NCBI GenBank assembly: GCA_964017045.1
Contig: OZ024808.1
Coordinates: forward strand, 20,763,284 to 20,827,283
From: Omphiscola glabra
Taxonomy: Eukaryota > Mollusca > Gastropoda > Lymnaeidae
Direction: 5' to 3'
DNA length: 64,000 nucleotides
Below the pieces are notes generated by a model that had not been told where the DNA came from, did no database searches, and saw only the letters and a program-made list of their open reading frames with translations. A program made the translations under genes and the position numbers. The stretch's first letter is position 1; each line of letters starts with the position of its first letter. Shown here in pieces: positions 1 to 10,769 of this stretch.

Positions 1-295
1 GCTTATTTCAGAACACACATCTCACAACTGCTTCTAAATTCGAATAAACAGTTCGGGACCAAATTTTTTTTTATTTTAAATATTTAAATAATCCTATGTT
101 GTGACTTGGCCATACACCTGTTGATTCAACTGTTCTCAATATTTTAAGATTAATAATTCAAAATGTTTATGCTACTTCCACCACCGTATGGCTTCTTTCT
201 GTGTCCATCCACACTGGGGACTCTCAGTGAGGGCTGTGTAGAAGAGCACACGTTCTGTCTGGATACATTTTTAGAAATCAGTTTTTGGAGATATG
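1..295. other. Unassigned AT-rich sequence
   Basis: No coding motif, repeat array or RNA gene is visible here. The far 3' part of the neighbouring LINE relic may extend into it but cannot be recognised. Confidence 0.5.
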
Positions 296-890
296 GTTCG
301 CGGGGCATCACGGACGGTAACTCCACCTAACCCTTGAGGTAACTCTTTGTTGACTACAACGAGCTGTCCGCGAGAGAAGACAGAGCCTTCTATACAGCTA
401 TACGCCAGGGACAGAACTTTGTAGTCAATGCGCCCACTCACAGGAAGCCAATGGAGATCTTTAAGAACTGGGGGAGGGGTGTGTGGTCAGAATTCTTTAT
501 CCGCGATACAATGTGCGTGCTGCAGTATTTTGTACCTTATCGAGTCTGTGAAATTGGTTTTGAAGTAAACCACACAAACAAATGTAACAGTAATCTAATC
601 TTGATCGGATTAGACTGACTGCTACGGCATTGGCTATTCTCTCATTAAGTTGAGGACGCAGCTTACCCAGAGCGCCAAGATGACGGAAACAAGCCCTAAC
701 CACAGAATTTATATGATGGATTGTTTGCTGTCAGTTTAGAAGCCAAGGTCTCTAACCATGTTGGACAAGAGGAGCTCAGAAGCACCAACTTTTATCGATG
801 CGATAGCAACCTTCCGAATATTGGCATCAGAACAACATATAATTGCCTCTGTCTTAACGTCATTTAATTTAAGTCTCTTTGATCCCATCC
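296..890 (-). mobile_element. LINE relic: reverse transcriptase C-terminal part (CR1/L2/Jockey-like)
   Basis: Read on the minus strand, three blocks in shifting frames match the conserved order of a non-LTR retrotransposon reverse transcriptase (RT). First comes LKLNDVKTE (about 873 downward), the usual LKLNxxKTE palm motif. Next is SRLDYC...GLLQNQFHRLDKVQNTAAR (about 610-510), the thumb-region SRLDYCNSLLxGLP...LQRVQNxAAR block. Last is LKDLHWLPVSGRIDYKVLSLAY (about 460-390), the LHWLPVxxRIxYK block. A stop interrupts the segment between the first two blocks (after VRDLGF), and at least two frame changes are needed to join all three. It is therefore a dead, 5'-truncated copy. The motif order and spacing suggest the CR1/L2/Jockey side of the LINEs, but the exact clade cannot be set by eye. 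No target-site duplication was identified. Confidence 0.85.
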
Positions 891-1810
891 ATTATTTCAC
901 CACAAGACAGCCGTCCTCGACAGCCTGAACAGCAGCAGCATAGTCCTAAGATTCAGGGCGCAAACACTTGTACAGTTCCGTGTCGTCCGCAAATAATTTG
1001 CGGGATACACGACAACTTTCAAAAGGCGGAGGGGGAGGCAGTTTTTTCTTTATTCGACGGGCGGCATTTTGGGCAAAATTCAGATATACGCCCCGGGAGG
1101 CTCTAACCCTAGCTACGCCAATGTGAAGACTCGAAATATGACATAAAGTTTAGATTGTTTTTCTTATAAATCTTAATCCTTATTTTCGCTTCGTTTGTGT
1201 TACCGTACATACTCACGTAAATCATTTGAAATGGTTTTCTTCTTTTTTGAAATTCTGCGATGTTGATTTGTTGCTGCGCTCGTTATTGCTTAATTGATCA
1301 CAAAAGCTGGGTGAACTTCTTTGTCTGAAACCGTACTCTCCGTGATAAGCGTACCAAGCCGTTCTTCCTCTCTATACTTGGCGCTCTTATTCTCACGTCA
1401 AGACAGACACAAACACGAATAGACGCAGGTAGACATAGCATAATTTGTATTACAATACTTAGGCGGATGTCTGAGAGTTTATATTGTAAGATAATATACT
1501 GGAAAAAAAAATCCAGTCAAGACCCCTGGATGCTACCACCGCCCCCCCCCCCACAGTCTCAAGTCATCCACCAAAACAAAGCAATATAATAAACGAGTCA
1601 TGTTATCGTACGCTGGATTCACTCATCCTCATTGATCACTTTCCGCGGTCGCAACGATTGGGGGACGGGGGGAGCGTACCTGAATAGGTGGTAGGGGAAG
1701 TGGCCTGGAGTGGGATAAGGGGCGAGAGTGGAGTCTCTGTTTCCATTTTTGAAAATTCTTGTTCCAACTCCTTTCGAAACCTTAAAATGATTTCAAGAGT
1801 ACATAAAGAA
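891..1810. other. Intergenic, no gene seen
   Basis: The interval contains a C homopolymer near 1542-1552 and short AT-rich stretches. A short open frame at 879-1106 has no recognisable domain and is treated as chance. Confidence 0.5.
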
Positions 1811-2721
1811 TATGGGACTCAAATATGGGACTCAAATATGGGACTCACATATGGGACTCAAATATGGGACTCAAATATGGGACTCAAATATGGGACTCAA
1901 ATATGGGACTCAAATATGGGACTCAAATATGGGACTCAAATATGGGACTCAAATATGGGACTCACATATGGGACTCAAATATGGGACTCACATATGGGAC
2001 TCAAATATGGGACTCAAATATGGGACTCACATATAAGACTCAAATATGGGACTCACATATGGGACTCAAATATGGGACTCAAATATGAGACTCAAATATG
2101 GGACTCAAATATGGGACTCAAATATGGGACTCAAATATGGGACTCAAATATGGGACTCAAATATGGGACTCACATATGGGACTCAAATATGGGACTTAAA
2201 TATGGGACTGACATATGGGACTCAAATATGGGACTCAAATATGGGACTCAAATATGGGACTCAAATATGGGACTCAAATATGAGACTCAAATATGGGACT
2301 CAAATATGGGACTCAAATATGGGACTCACATATGGGACTCAAATATGGGACTTAAATATGGGACTGACATATGGGACTCAAATATGGGTCTCACATATGT
2401 GACTCACATATGGGACTCAAATATGGGACTCACATATGGGACTCAAATATGGGACTCAAATATGGGACTCACATATGGGACTCAAATATGGGACTCACAT
2501 ATGGGACTCAAATATGGGACTCAAATATGGGACTCAAATATGGGACTCAAATATGGGACTCAAATATGGGACTCAAATATGGGACTCAAATATGGGACTC
2601 AAATATGGGACTCAAATATGGGACTCACATATGGGACTCAAATATGGGACTCACATATGGGACTCACATATGGGACTCAAATATGGGACTCAAATATGGG
2701 ACTCATATATGGGACTCAAAT
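1811..2721. repeat. 13-bp minisatellite, array 1 (~70 units)
   Basis: Tandem units of ATGGGACTCAAAT, with a common variant ATGGGACTCACAT. Since 13 is not a multiple of 3, three units (39 bp) encode a 13-residue cycle, and all three forward frames stay open. This produces a 431-codon and several ~100-codon open frames with no biological support. Rare variants mark internal duplication. A GAGACTC variant recurs at 2086 and 2281 (195 bp, 15 units), and a GGGACTTAAA variant recurs at 2191 and 2347 (156 bp, 12 units). The array stops abruptly at the GPCR pseudogene fragment. Confidence 0.97.
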
Positions 2722-3143
2722 AGATGAAGTACCCGAAGTGTATGTTCAGATTCAGGTAGATCTCAAGAGGGATGTTATTGCTAACCAAGAGGTAAATTGT
2801 ATCCGCGATGGCCAGGTAAAAGATGAGAATGTTGGAGCATTTCTTCAGGCCGTTCTGGTACAGGATCAGCATGCTGATGGTGTTCCCCGCCAGGCCAGCA
2901 CCGAGATCAGCGGTATCAATACGTCGGAGGTGGCTAACAAGAAGATGTTCTTGAGCCGATCGCCGTCCGGGATGGCGAAGTAGCTCACGTCTTTCCAGTC
3001 TTTGGAAGTCTGATTATACAGCGGTAGTTGTTAAAAACATTTTTTTTTAAAATATAGTCAGCTTACAATTTGTATAGCGGTCAGAGTAAGATATGTGTTA
3101 TACTTTGAAACTGGTGGGGAAATACATTTGACTTCTTTAGTTT
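2722..3143 (-). pseudogene. 5' fragment of the GPCR gene, frameshifted, embedded in minisatellite
   Basis: This segment aligns base for base with 59097-59520 (the 5' flank plus the first ~107 codons of the intact GPCR). I count about 17 differences by eye, so roughly 96% identity, at a similar level in coding and non-coding parts. The start codon is kept at about 3040, but an extra base right after it shifts the frame and brings in a stop about nine codons later. A one-base deletion in the TM1 region (near 2892) is a second frameshift. The TM1-TM2 stretch MLILYQNGLKKCSNILIF is otherwise readable, with G-to-V after TM2 and R-to-H further on. Homology ends exactly where the 13-bp satellite begins on both sides. 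It cannot encode a receptor. Confidence 0.95.
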
Positions 3144-3144
3144 T

Positions 3145-3680
3145 CAAATATGGGACTCACATATGGGACTCAAATATTGGACTCAAATATGGGACTCAAA
3201 TATGGGACTCAAATATGGGACTCAAGTATGGGACTCAAGTATGGGACTCACATATGGGACTCACATATGGGACTCACAAATGGGACTCACAAATGGGACT
3301 CAAATATGGGACTCAAATATGGGACTCAAATATGGGACTCAAATATGGGACTCAAATATGGGACTCAAATATGGGACTCAAATATGGGACTCAAATATGG
3401 GACTCAAATTTGGGACTCAAATATGGGACTCAAATATGGGACTCAAATATGGGACTCAAATATGGGACTCAAATATGGGACTCAAATATGGGACTCAAAT
3501 ATGGGACTCAAGTATGGGACTCAAGTATGGGACTCACATATGGGACTCACATATGGGACTCACATATGGGACTCAAATATGGGACTCAAATATGGGACTC
3601 AAATATGGGACTCAAATATGGGACTCAAATATGGGACTCCAATATGGGACTCAAATATGGGACACACATATGGGAGTCAC
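3145..3680. repeat. 13-bp minisatellite, array 2 (~41 units)
   Basis: Same ATGGGACTCAAAT family as the array at 1811-2721, resuming immediately after the GPCR fragment. A block of AAGTATGGG and CACATATGGG variants near 3228-3275 recurs near 3508-3560, which shows amplification of multi-unit blocks. All frames are open, which explains the 218-, 182- and 264-codon open frames here. Confidence 0.97.
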
Positions 3681-3727
3681 TGTACTTTTATATTATAATT
3701 ATATTGAAAATACTCTATATTTTTTTG

Positions 3728-3790
3728 ATACTGAGGTTCACGACCTGGTAATTCAGTGGCGTCGACTGAGCTACCGCGGTGGGGAAGGCA
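3728..3790 (-). repeat. Possible tRNA-derived SINE head (degenerate)
   Basis: On the minus strand GCGGTAGCTCAGTCG resembles a pol III A box. About 17 bases later GGTCGTGAACC resembles a B box, followed by an A-rich stretch. The A-B spacing is shorter than in a real tRNA, and no cloverleaf can be drawn with confidence. It could be a SINE scrap or chance. Confidence 0.22.
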
Positions 3791-4103
3791 GGTGTCATTC
3801 AGACAGGCAATTTGTTGAGATTTATTTTTCCCATAATTCCTTACCACTGTTGGTCTACGTTCCCCGAACAAGAATGTATTTTACTAAGAAGTTGGGTGGG
3901 GGGGGGGGGAGCCAACCGTCAATACAGTGGCTTGGAGGGGGGGGGGGCTGTTGGTAAGAGGAACTGGGGTCTGACTATAAATTGTTTATCTCAGGACAGT
4001 GGTGATGATAACTCAATTTTAACTCCAGGTGTCTCTTCCTCCCAGTTAGAAAATTAATTGTTTTTGTGTTCCCATTCTAAGATTTCTTTTACATATTGCA
4101 ATG

Positions 4104-4290
4104 CAGGGCCGACCCTAACTATTGCGGGGCCCTATGCGAAACGGATTGCGCGGGGCCCATTCTGGGTAGAGGATAAGGATAATAAGTGAAAATTAAGATT
4201 TTGTATTAGAAAATAAATTCGGGGCGGGGCCTATGAAAGTGCGGGGCACACTGCGGCCGCATAGGTTGCAGTGGCCTAAGGCCGACCCTG
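4104..4290. mobile_element. hAT-type MITE with perfect 8-bp TSD
   Basis: A 187-bp element with inverted termini (5' CAGGGCCGACCCT; 3' end reads CAGGGTCGGCC on the other strand). It is flanked by identical 8-bp direct repeats, TTGCAATG at 4096-4103 and 4291-4298. An 8-bp TSD with CAG termini is diagnostic of the hAT superfamily. There is no transposase, so it is non-autonomous. Confidence 0.88.
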
Positions 4291-4298
4291 TTGCAATG

Positions 4299-5545
4299 AA
4301 TACATACGTATTTAGTGAACAAAATTACCATATTCTTATTTCCCTTGCATGAGGTTTGTATTTGGTAAGGGATTCTAAAACTGAGGCAATGCCTAAAGAA
4401 ACATAATTATTTATGTAACAATGTGACAAACGCTACCAGATGGAGCTAAGCAATGGCGGCCGAAATGGGTTAACATTCCATTTACTAAAGTTACTTGAAA
4501 AAAAAAAGATGCATTCAAAGAACTTTATATGAATCCCAATTAGGGCTGACAACCCCCCACCCCCGCCCCCCAGTTACGCCACCGCACATTTTTTTTTCAC
4601 TCCCCTGAACTATATTAATATTCTGATGTCCCAGCAAGTTTTACATAATTTTTTTGTTACTCAATATTTAACAATTATACTGTTCCCGTAAAACAAAAGA
4701 AAATATTATGCACCAAAGACACTTGTTGTAAATTTAAGAATATATAGACATCGGAAAATTTATTTTTCACTTCCTGGAGCACAACATTTTACCTATACTT
4801 TCTTTCACACCTAAATAATTATATTGATTGATAGACAGGCCATCGGTACCACTTACTACACTGATTTTCCTATAAAACGATCGAAAACTCCTTGTGTGGC
4901 CTTCGCTGTCAAACATATTATATTAATGATGTATTTTGTTGCATGTACTCATTATTTCGATTATACTTCTGCTTAATTTTATTGCCAATTAACAATAAGC
5001 CAATCTAAAAAAAATAGATAAACTGGCTAAATGATAACCGTTTGAAGACATCGTTCGAATCTATTCAATTTAGGAATATTACAATTTGAGGAGTGTGTTG
5101 GGCAGTCCGTTCCTCCCAGTGTTTCTCCGTTCCCGAAGAAAGGGGTCACGCAGTGCGACTTGGACCCAACTATCACCAGATCGTGACTCAAAGATCCAAC
5201 CATCTCATCGAAAACTTGCCTTACAATGGGGCACTGTTTGACCCCCATATGTATGTATCGTTAAATGCTGTCAAATTATGTGATTATAATTTAAAATCAT
5301 TTTTCGATCAGTCTTTCATAGGTTGTATTTGTTTGAATGGATAATCTTCCCATACGGTGTCTTTTTAAGAACACAACCCTTAAAAACAAAGTTTTTCGCA
5401 TTAATCCTTTATAAAATGTGATATCCAGTAATGGGAGGTGGGGCTGAAAATTGGACAAAACATGCATACAAGTAACACACTTTTTAAGAATTCTCTTTGA
5501 CAAGACTAAAAGTTTTTTTTTTTTGCTTACCAAACTCACAAGAAG
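4299..5545. other. Intergenic, no gene seen
   Basis: AT-rich. Around 4541-4590 a C-rich run ending in GTTACGCCACCGC resembles the 3' end of the GTGGCGTAG MITE family seen complete at 31226-31419, and may be a truncated copy. The open frames at 5027-5248 and 5093-5344 are antisense to each other and match nothing I know. Confidence 0.45.
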
Positions 5546-5850
5546 CTGACAGCCACAGCTAATGGAAAAACTCAAGACAAACTGTCAGCCCCAGCTAATG
5601 GACAGACTCAGGACTAGCTGACAGCCACATCTAATCGACAAACCCAATGCAAGTTGACAGCGCCAACTAATGGACAAACCCAAGACAAGCTGACAGACAC
5701 AGCTAATGGACAGACTCAGGACCCGCAGCCAGCCACATCTAATAGACAAACCCAAGACAAGCTGACAGTCACAGCTAATGGACAAACTCGAGACAAGCTG
5801 ACAACCACTGCTAATGAACAAACCCAAGACAAGCTGACAGCCACATTTCA
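5546..5850. repeat. 36-bp minisatellite (~8.5 units)
   Basis: Units begin CTGACAGCCACAGCTAATGG and recur every 36 bp. Because 36 bp is 12 codons, frames on both strands stay open and give spurious 12-residue-repeat proteins. Units diverge by several bases. Confidence 0.93.
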
Positions 5851-5884
5851 GACCCTTATTTACGTGCAGGAATAGCAAGCAGTC

Positions 5885-6300
5885 AAGGATAATTAATGGA
5901 TTGAACCCTCCACGATGGTAACTTAAAGTTAAGGACGGTTAATATTTTGGACCCAACACTATGCTAACTTAAAGTTAAGGGTGGCCAATGGATTGGGCCT
6001 TCCACGATGGTAACTGTAAAGCAAGGGTGGCTAATGGAATGGAAACTCTAGGATGGTAAATTTAAGGTAAGGATTGTAAATGGATTGGAGCCTCCACAGT
6101 GGTAACTTTAAGGCAAGTATGGTTAATGGAGTTGACCTTTCACGATGCTAACTTTAATGTAAGGATTACTGATGGATTTTACCCTCCACAGAGAAACTTT
6201 AAGGTGAGGATGTCCAATAGATTGGATCCTCCACGATGTTAACTTTAAGGTAAAGATGTTCAAGGGATTGGATTCTCCACGATGTTAACGTTCATGTAAA
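5885..6300. repeat. 46-bp degenerate minisatellite (~9 units)
   Basis: The core CCACGATGGTAACTTTAAG recurs at about 5910, 5957, 6003, 6049, 6095, 6141, 6187, 6231 and 6278. Units are well diverged, suggesting an older array. It follows the 36-bp array directly but is unrelated in sequence. Confidence 0.88.
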
Positions 6301-6396
6301 CTTCAAGTCAGAGTTAAAATTATAGACCAATTTGTATTGCTTGTAGCTCACCTCATCGGTTGACGTAAATGAGTTGTGATTTCTTTTCTTCTAAGG

Positions 6397-6590
6397 CAGT
6401 GTTTCCCAAACATTATACATGGGTGTACCCCTGTTTATAATTTTGGTAACACTGATAACCCCTTTAGAAAATAAAAATGCATATTCTTTAATAAAAATCA
6501 AACAATTTGCTATTCCTTTGCAAGCGCATAACCCCGTCAAAACTCTTTCGGTAACCCAGGGGTACGCGTAACACACTTTTAGAAACACTG
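6397..6590. mobile_element. hAT-type MITE
   Basis: A 194-bp element with termini CAGTGTTTCCCAAAC and, on the opposite strand, CAGTGTTTCTAAAAG. The flanking 8-mers TTCTAAGG (6389-6396) and TTCTACGA (6591-6598) match at 6 of 8 positions, fitting an aged hAT TSD. No coding capacity. Confidence 0.75.
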
Positions 6591-6873
6591 TTCTACGATT
6601 TTCACCTGTCCGTTTGCCAGGGGGCTTACTTGCTGTTTGCGGTGGGGGTATCGGTGGGGGTTGGGGTGGGGGCTGTAGCAAGAGATTTACAAAACTGAGC
6701 ACCTTGATATCGACTGATTTGATTAATTGAACTCTAACTTGTGCGCAAATTTTTATTAATTAAAGAAATTTGATAAAAAAAAATAATATCAATAATCTAT
6801 GTCTGTTAAAATATATCAACTCAATGAAATCCATAAAATGGTTTGTGGGCCTAGAAATTTCCTTAAATCTCTT

Positions 6874-7490
6874 TGAAATATTAGTAGAAGGAAATGCAAA
6901 GTAAATTAATCTGTAAGGTGTCATTGAATCGGATGAAAAGAAAACCTCAATGAGGGAGGGGGGGGGGAAGAAAATGTATTTATTTTTCAATAAAGGAAAC
7001 AAAATTAATCTGAGGTGGTTATAGTAACTTGAATAGGTCAATATGTTATCATGGCTTATGATATCATGTCTTAAGTTGTCATAGCTTACGATATCATGGC
7101 TTATGTCATCATGGCTTATGTTATCACGGCTTATGTTATCACGGCTTATGTTATCATGGCTTATGTTATCATGGCTTATGAAATATTAGTAGAAGGAAAT
7201 GCAAAGTAAATTAATCTGTAAGGTGTCATTGAATCGGATGAAAAGAAAACCTCAATGAGGGAGGGGGGGGGGAAGAAAATGTATTTATTTTTCAATAAAG
7301 GAAACAAAATTAATCTGAGGTGGTTACTATTACCTGTTAACTTGAATAGGTCAATATGTTATCATGGCTTATGATATCATGTCTTAAGTTGTCATAGCTT
7401 ACGATATCATGGCTTATGTCATCATGGCTTATGTTATCATGGCTTATGTTATCACGGCTTATGTTATCATGGCTTATGTTATCATGGCTT
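6874..7490. repeat. ~305-bp tandem segmental duplication
   Basis: The non-satellite segment starting at 6874 (TGAAATATTAGTAGAAGG) is repeated at 7179 with almost no change, including its G-run near 6957/7261. Each copy leads into the same start of the 15-bp satellite. The offset is about 305 bp. The second copy carries a small insertion near 7327-7336. This is a recent tandem duplication covering unique sequence plus part of the satellite. Confidence 0.92.
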
Positions 7491-7912
7491 ATGTCATCAT
7501 GGCTTACGATATCATGTCTTATGTTATCATGGCTTATGTTATCATGGCTAACGATATCATGGCTTATGTTATCATGGCTTATGTTATCATGGCTTATGTT
7601 ATCATGGCTTACGATATCATGGTTTATGTTATCATGGCTAACGATATCATGGCTTATGTTATCATGGCTTACGATATCATGGCTTATGTTATCATGGCTT
7701 ACGATATCATGGCCTATGTTATTATGGCTTATGTTATCATGGCTAACGATATCATGGCTTATGTTATCATGGCTTATGTTATCATGGCTTACGATATCAT
7801 GGCTTATGTTATCATGGCTTATGTTGTCATGGCTAACAATATTGTCGCTCACGAAACCATGGCTTTTGATTTAATGCTCCACGATTTCCCAGATTACGAC
7901 ATCATGACTTAA
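7042..7912. repeat. 15-bp minisatellite (two blocks, ~45 units)
   Basis: Units of ATCATGGCTTATGTT occupy 7042-7180 and 7354-7912, interrupted by the second copy of the ~305-bp duplication. Variants include GATATC, TCACGG and GCTAACG. The unit is five codons, so frames on both strands are open (MAYVI-type and SHDNI-type pentapeptide repeats). These are satellite translations, not genes. Confidence 0.95.
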
Positions 7913-7919
7913 GGTGGTT

Positions 7920-9151
7920 CAAGGTTCCATGTATGAAAGCATTAAAATAAAAACTACACACGTGACAAAAACCAACTCCCCCTTAAAGCCTCGATCATTT
8001 GTTCACAATGCATCTAAATAAATTGTATCTTTTAACTTCTAATGGGCTTTATTGTATTTGTTTAAAAGTCATCTTTATTTCTTGACGTCGTTACAGCTTT
8101 CACTTCGTTCCTTCCAACTACACATAGACACCACCTGCTATTGTCTCGTCTTCAGCACTGACAGTTGGCATTGCTGATTGGCTGCCGTTATCAGTTGTAT
8201 AGGGTGCCCGTAACCCCAGACAGTTATCGTTGGTTTACGTCGACTGGTTAAGTTTGGTCTGATCCCATTGTTGAAATTCTCTGCAGTTTTGGTACGAAAA
8301 TTGAACTTTAAAATTTTTTTATAAATATTTTTATTTTAATGAGATATTCGCTCGATGTCAGACTGTCCCGCCATAATGAAAATCCACTTAAATACTTTCT
8401 AAGCCCAGTTGTGTCACATCAAAACATCCGTTTATGTATTTTTAAACTTTCTTTTTTTTTTTAAATATTGAATTTTAAAGTCAGAACATGTAGTTTTCAG
8501 CTCAGACTATGTTAATATGACAAGTATATGCTAACTTCTCAGAAGACATAGGGGAGTCCAAAAGTAATTTAGAATTGAGGCGAGTTCGTTGACTCGGTGC
8601 TGTACAGTGTGAGCACTACGAGTTTGGTGCGATTGGTCTCGGTGAGCTATTTTTACCATGTTATGGTACGGCGCGCCACTTGATGGAACAAAATTCTATG
8701 TACCATTCGTCAAAAATATTTAGAGAAGATCAGATGCTTTTTTCTATTTGTTCGCTTTATGTTTCCAAGTTTAAGTTAATAAATAATACGAGGAAATAAA
8801 TGGCAATGCTTTTCCTTCCCAAGAAAGTTTGAGTGCAAAAAAAAGTTGAAAAAAAAAATTAATAAAGATGCAGGCTGTGAAACACCAACCAGGCCTGGTG
8901 TCACTTGCCTCGGCTTGTAAGTGTATTATCTCCTTGCTGCACCCGACAAGCCCCATTGACGTCATTATGCAATATCACGTGATCAATGTTTCGGGCTCCG
9001 CAATGCTGCTCAATAAAAAGCGGGAGGGGCGGGTGGACCCGTTTGGTGGTGGGGGTGGGGGGAATTTTCAACGCACATCTCACAGTCTGAGTAAAAACTA
9101 CCAACCTGTAAGTATCAGTTGTAGAATGGTGTTTAGAGATTAGGTGACTCC
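7920..9151. other. Intergenic, no gene seen
   Basis: AT-rich sequence with no array or recognisable coding motif. Short open frames here overlap on both strands and lack domains. Confidence 0.5.
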
Positions 9152-9159
9152 AGATAGCG

Positions 9160-9338
9160 CAGTGGTTCTCAGCCTTTCTAATGCCGCAACACTATAATAT
9201 ATTTTCTCATGTTGTGGCGACCCCCAAACACAAAATTATTTTCGTCGCTAATTCACAACTGTAGGGTATATGTGTTTTTCGATGGTCTTAAGCGAACCCT
9301 GTGAAAAGGGGTCACGACCCACAGGTTGAGAACCGCTG
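9160..9338 (-). mobile_element. SPIN/OC1-like hAT MITE, copy 1
   Basis: A 179-bp element with termini CAGTGGTTCTCAGCC and (opposite strand) CAGCGGTTCTCAACCTGTGG. The interior carries the family hallmarks: a CGACCC block next to each end, AAAATTATTTTCGTCGC, and GATGGTCTTAAGCGA. The flanks AGATAGCG and GGTTAGCG match at 6 of 8 positions. It is inverted relative to the copies at 24055 and 25870. No transposase. Confidence 0.85.
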
Positions 9339-9695
9339 GGTTAGCGCCTTACATCCCCGAATCTCAGTCGGACATCACTGGACATATCGGACATCAGATC
9401 ATAACAATATTCCTAAAATTCCACCTATACAACAGTGCGTCTATGCTTCCACAAGTCCATACATCAATACATCAAGAACTACAGCTGCTTGCTTCAACGC
9501 CGTCCGTATTTTACATCGTAGACTACCAGACCTCACATGCATGACGCCCCCACCTTCCCTACCACCTCTACCCTCCTCCGCGCCCCACATTAACACACAG
9601 CCTGTCTTCTATTACCTTGCAGCGGCAACTGGATGGCGTCAAACTGTACGGACACTTTTCATCACGCTTCCATCTTGGTGAAGTGTACCACGCGA

Positions 9696-10336
9696 CCGGG
9701 GGGCAATAGAACCGGGGTCCATTTTATCACGCGATCAACCCTAATGAGTTGAGCTTAGTTCAAATAACTATCAGCTATTTAAAAATGGCTATACGGCGGG
9801 GGGCATTACAGCAGGGGCCCATTTTATCACGTGATCAACCCTAATAAGTTGGGCTTAGTTAAAATAACTATCAGTTATTTAAAAATGGCTATACGGCGGG
9901 GGCATTACATCAGGGGCCCATTTTATCACGTGATCAACCCTAATACGTTGGGCTTAGTTAAAATAACTATCAGTTATTTAAAAATGGCTATACGGCGGGG
10001 GGGGGGGGGAGGGGGCATTACAGCAGGGGCCCATTTTATCACGTGATCAACCCTAATACGTTGGGCTTAGTTAAAATAACTATCAGTTATTTAAAAATGG
10101 CTATACGGCGGGGGGGGGGGGGGGGGCATTACAGCAGGGGTCCATTTTATCACGTGATCAACCCTAATGTATTGGGCTTAGTTCAAATAAATATCAGTTA
10201 TTTAAACATGGCTATACGGCGGGGGGGGGGGGGGGAGGGGGCATTACAGCAGGGGTCCATTTTATCACGTGATCAACCCTAATGTATTGGGCTTAGTTCA
10301 AATAAATATCAGTTGTTTAAACATGGCTATACGGCA
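9696..10336. repeat. ~105-bp minisatellite with poly-G segment (~6 units)
   Basis: Units of about 100-118 bp contain CCATTTTATCACGTGATCAA, then GGGCTTAGTTAAAATAAC, then AAATGGCTATACGGC and a G-run of 4-17 bases that explains the length differences. The palindrome ATCACGTGAT (an E-box core) is present in all but the first unit, which has CACGCG. Open frames across it are artefacts. Confidence 0.93.
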
Positions 10337-10769
10337 TTAGAAGAAAAAACTATTTGTATTTAATGTAAGTCATGCGTTGCTTTTTTATTTACTTCATCAT
10401 CTTAGCGTTATGCGTTACACATCGTCCTCTTTAGCGTCAGTTTTGGGTGGGTACCGTTTCTGGGGAACTGGATCTTAAATTTTGACTATTTACCGAACCG
10501 GTCTGTACAAATAAATTGCCGATTTTTATATAATAGACAAGTACCGATCCGGTTGTTGATTCATCGACTGCTCGACGTTGCTTAACATAACATATTTTTA
10601 AAAAAAAAGAAAATAACCTTCCTATATAAATTATATCTTGTGGGTTACAGAAAGGCTCCTAGACTAAATGTGTTGCACCATGTTTTAAAATAAATCTGGA
10701 CACAACTTTTCCAACACATACATTTCGTCCTTTTTAAAAAAGAAATAGTCAAGGCTACTGCATAATTAG

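Noticed and set aside
1688..2983. 431-codon plus-strand open frame
   Set aside because: It is the 13-bp minisatellite read through, ending antisense in the GPCR fragment; neighbouring frames are equally open.
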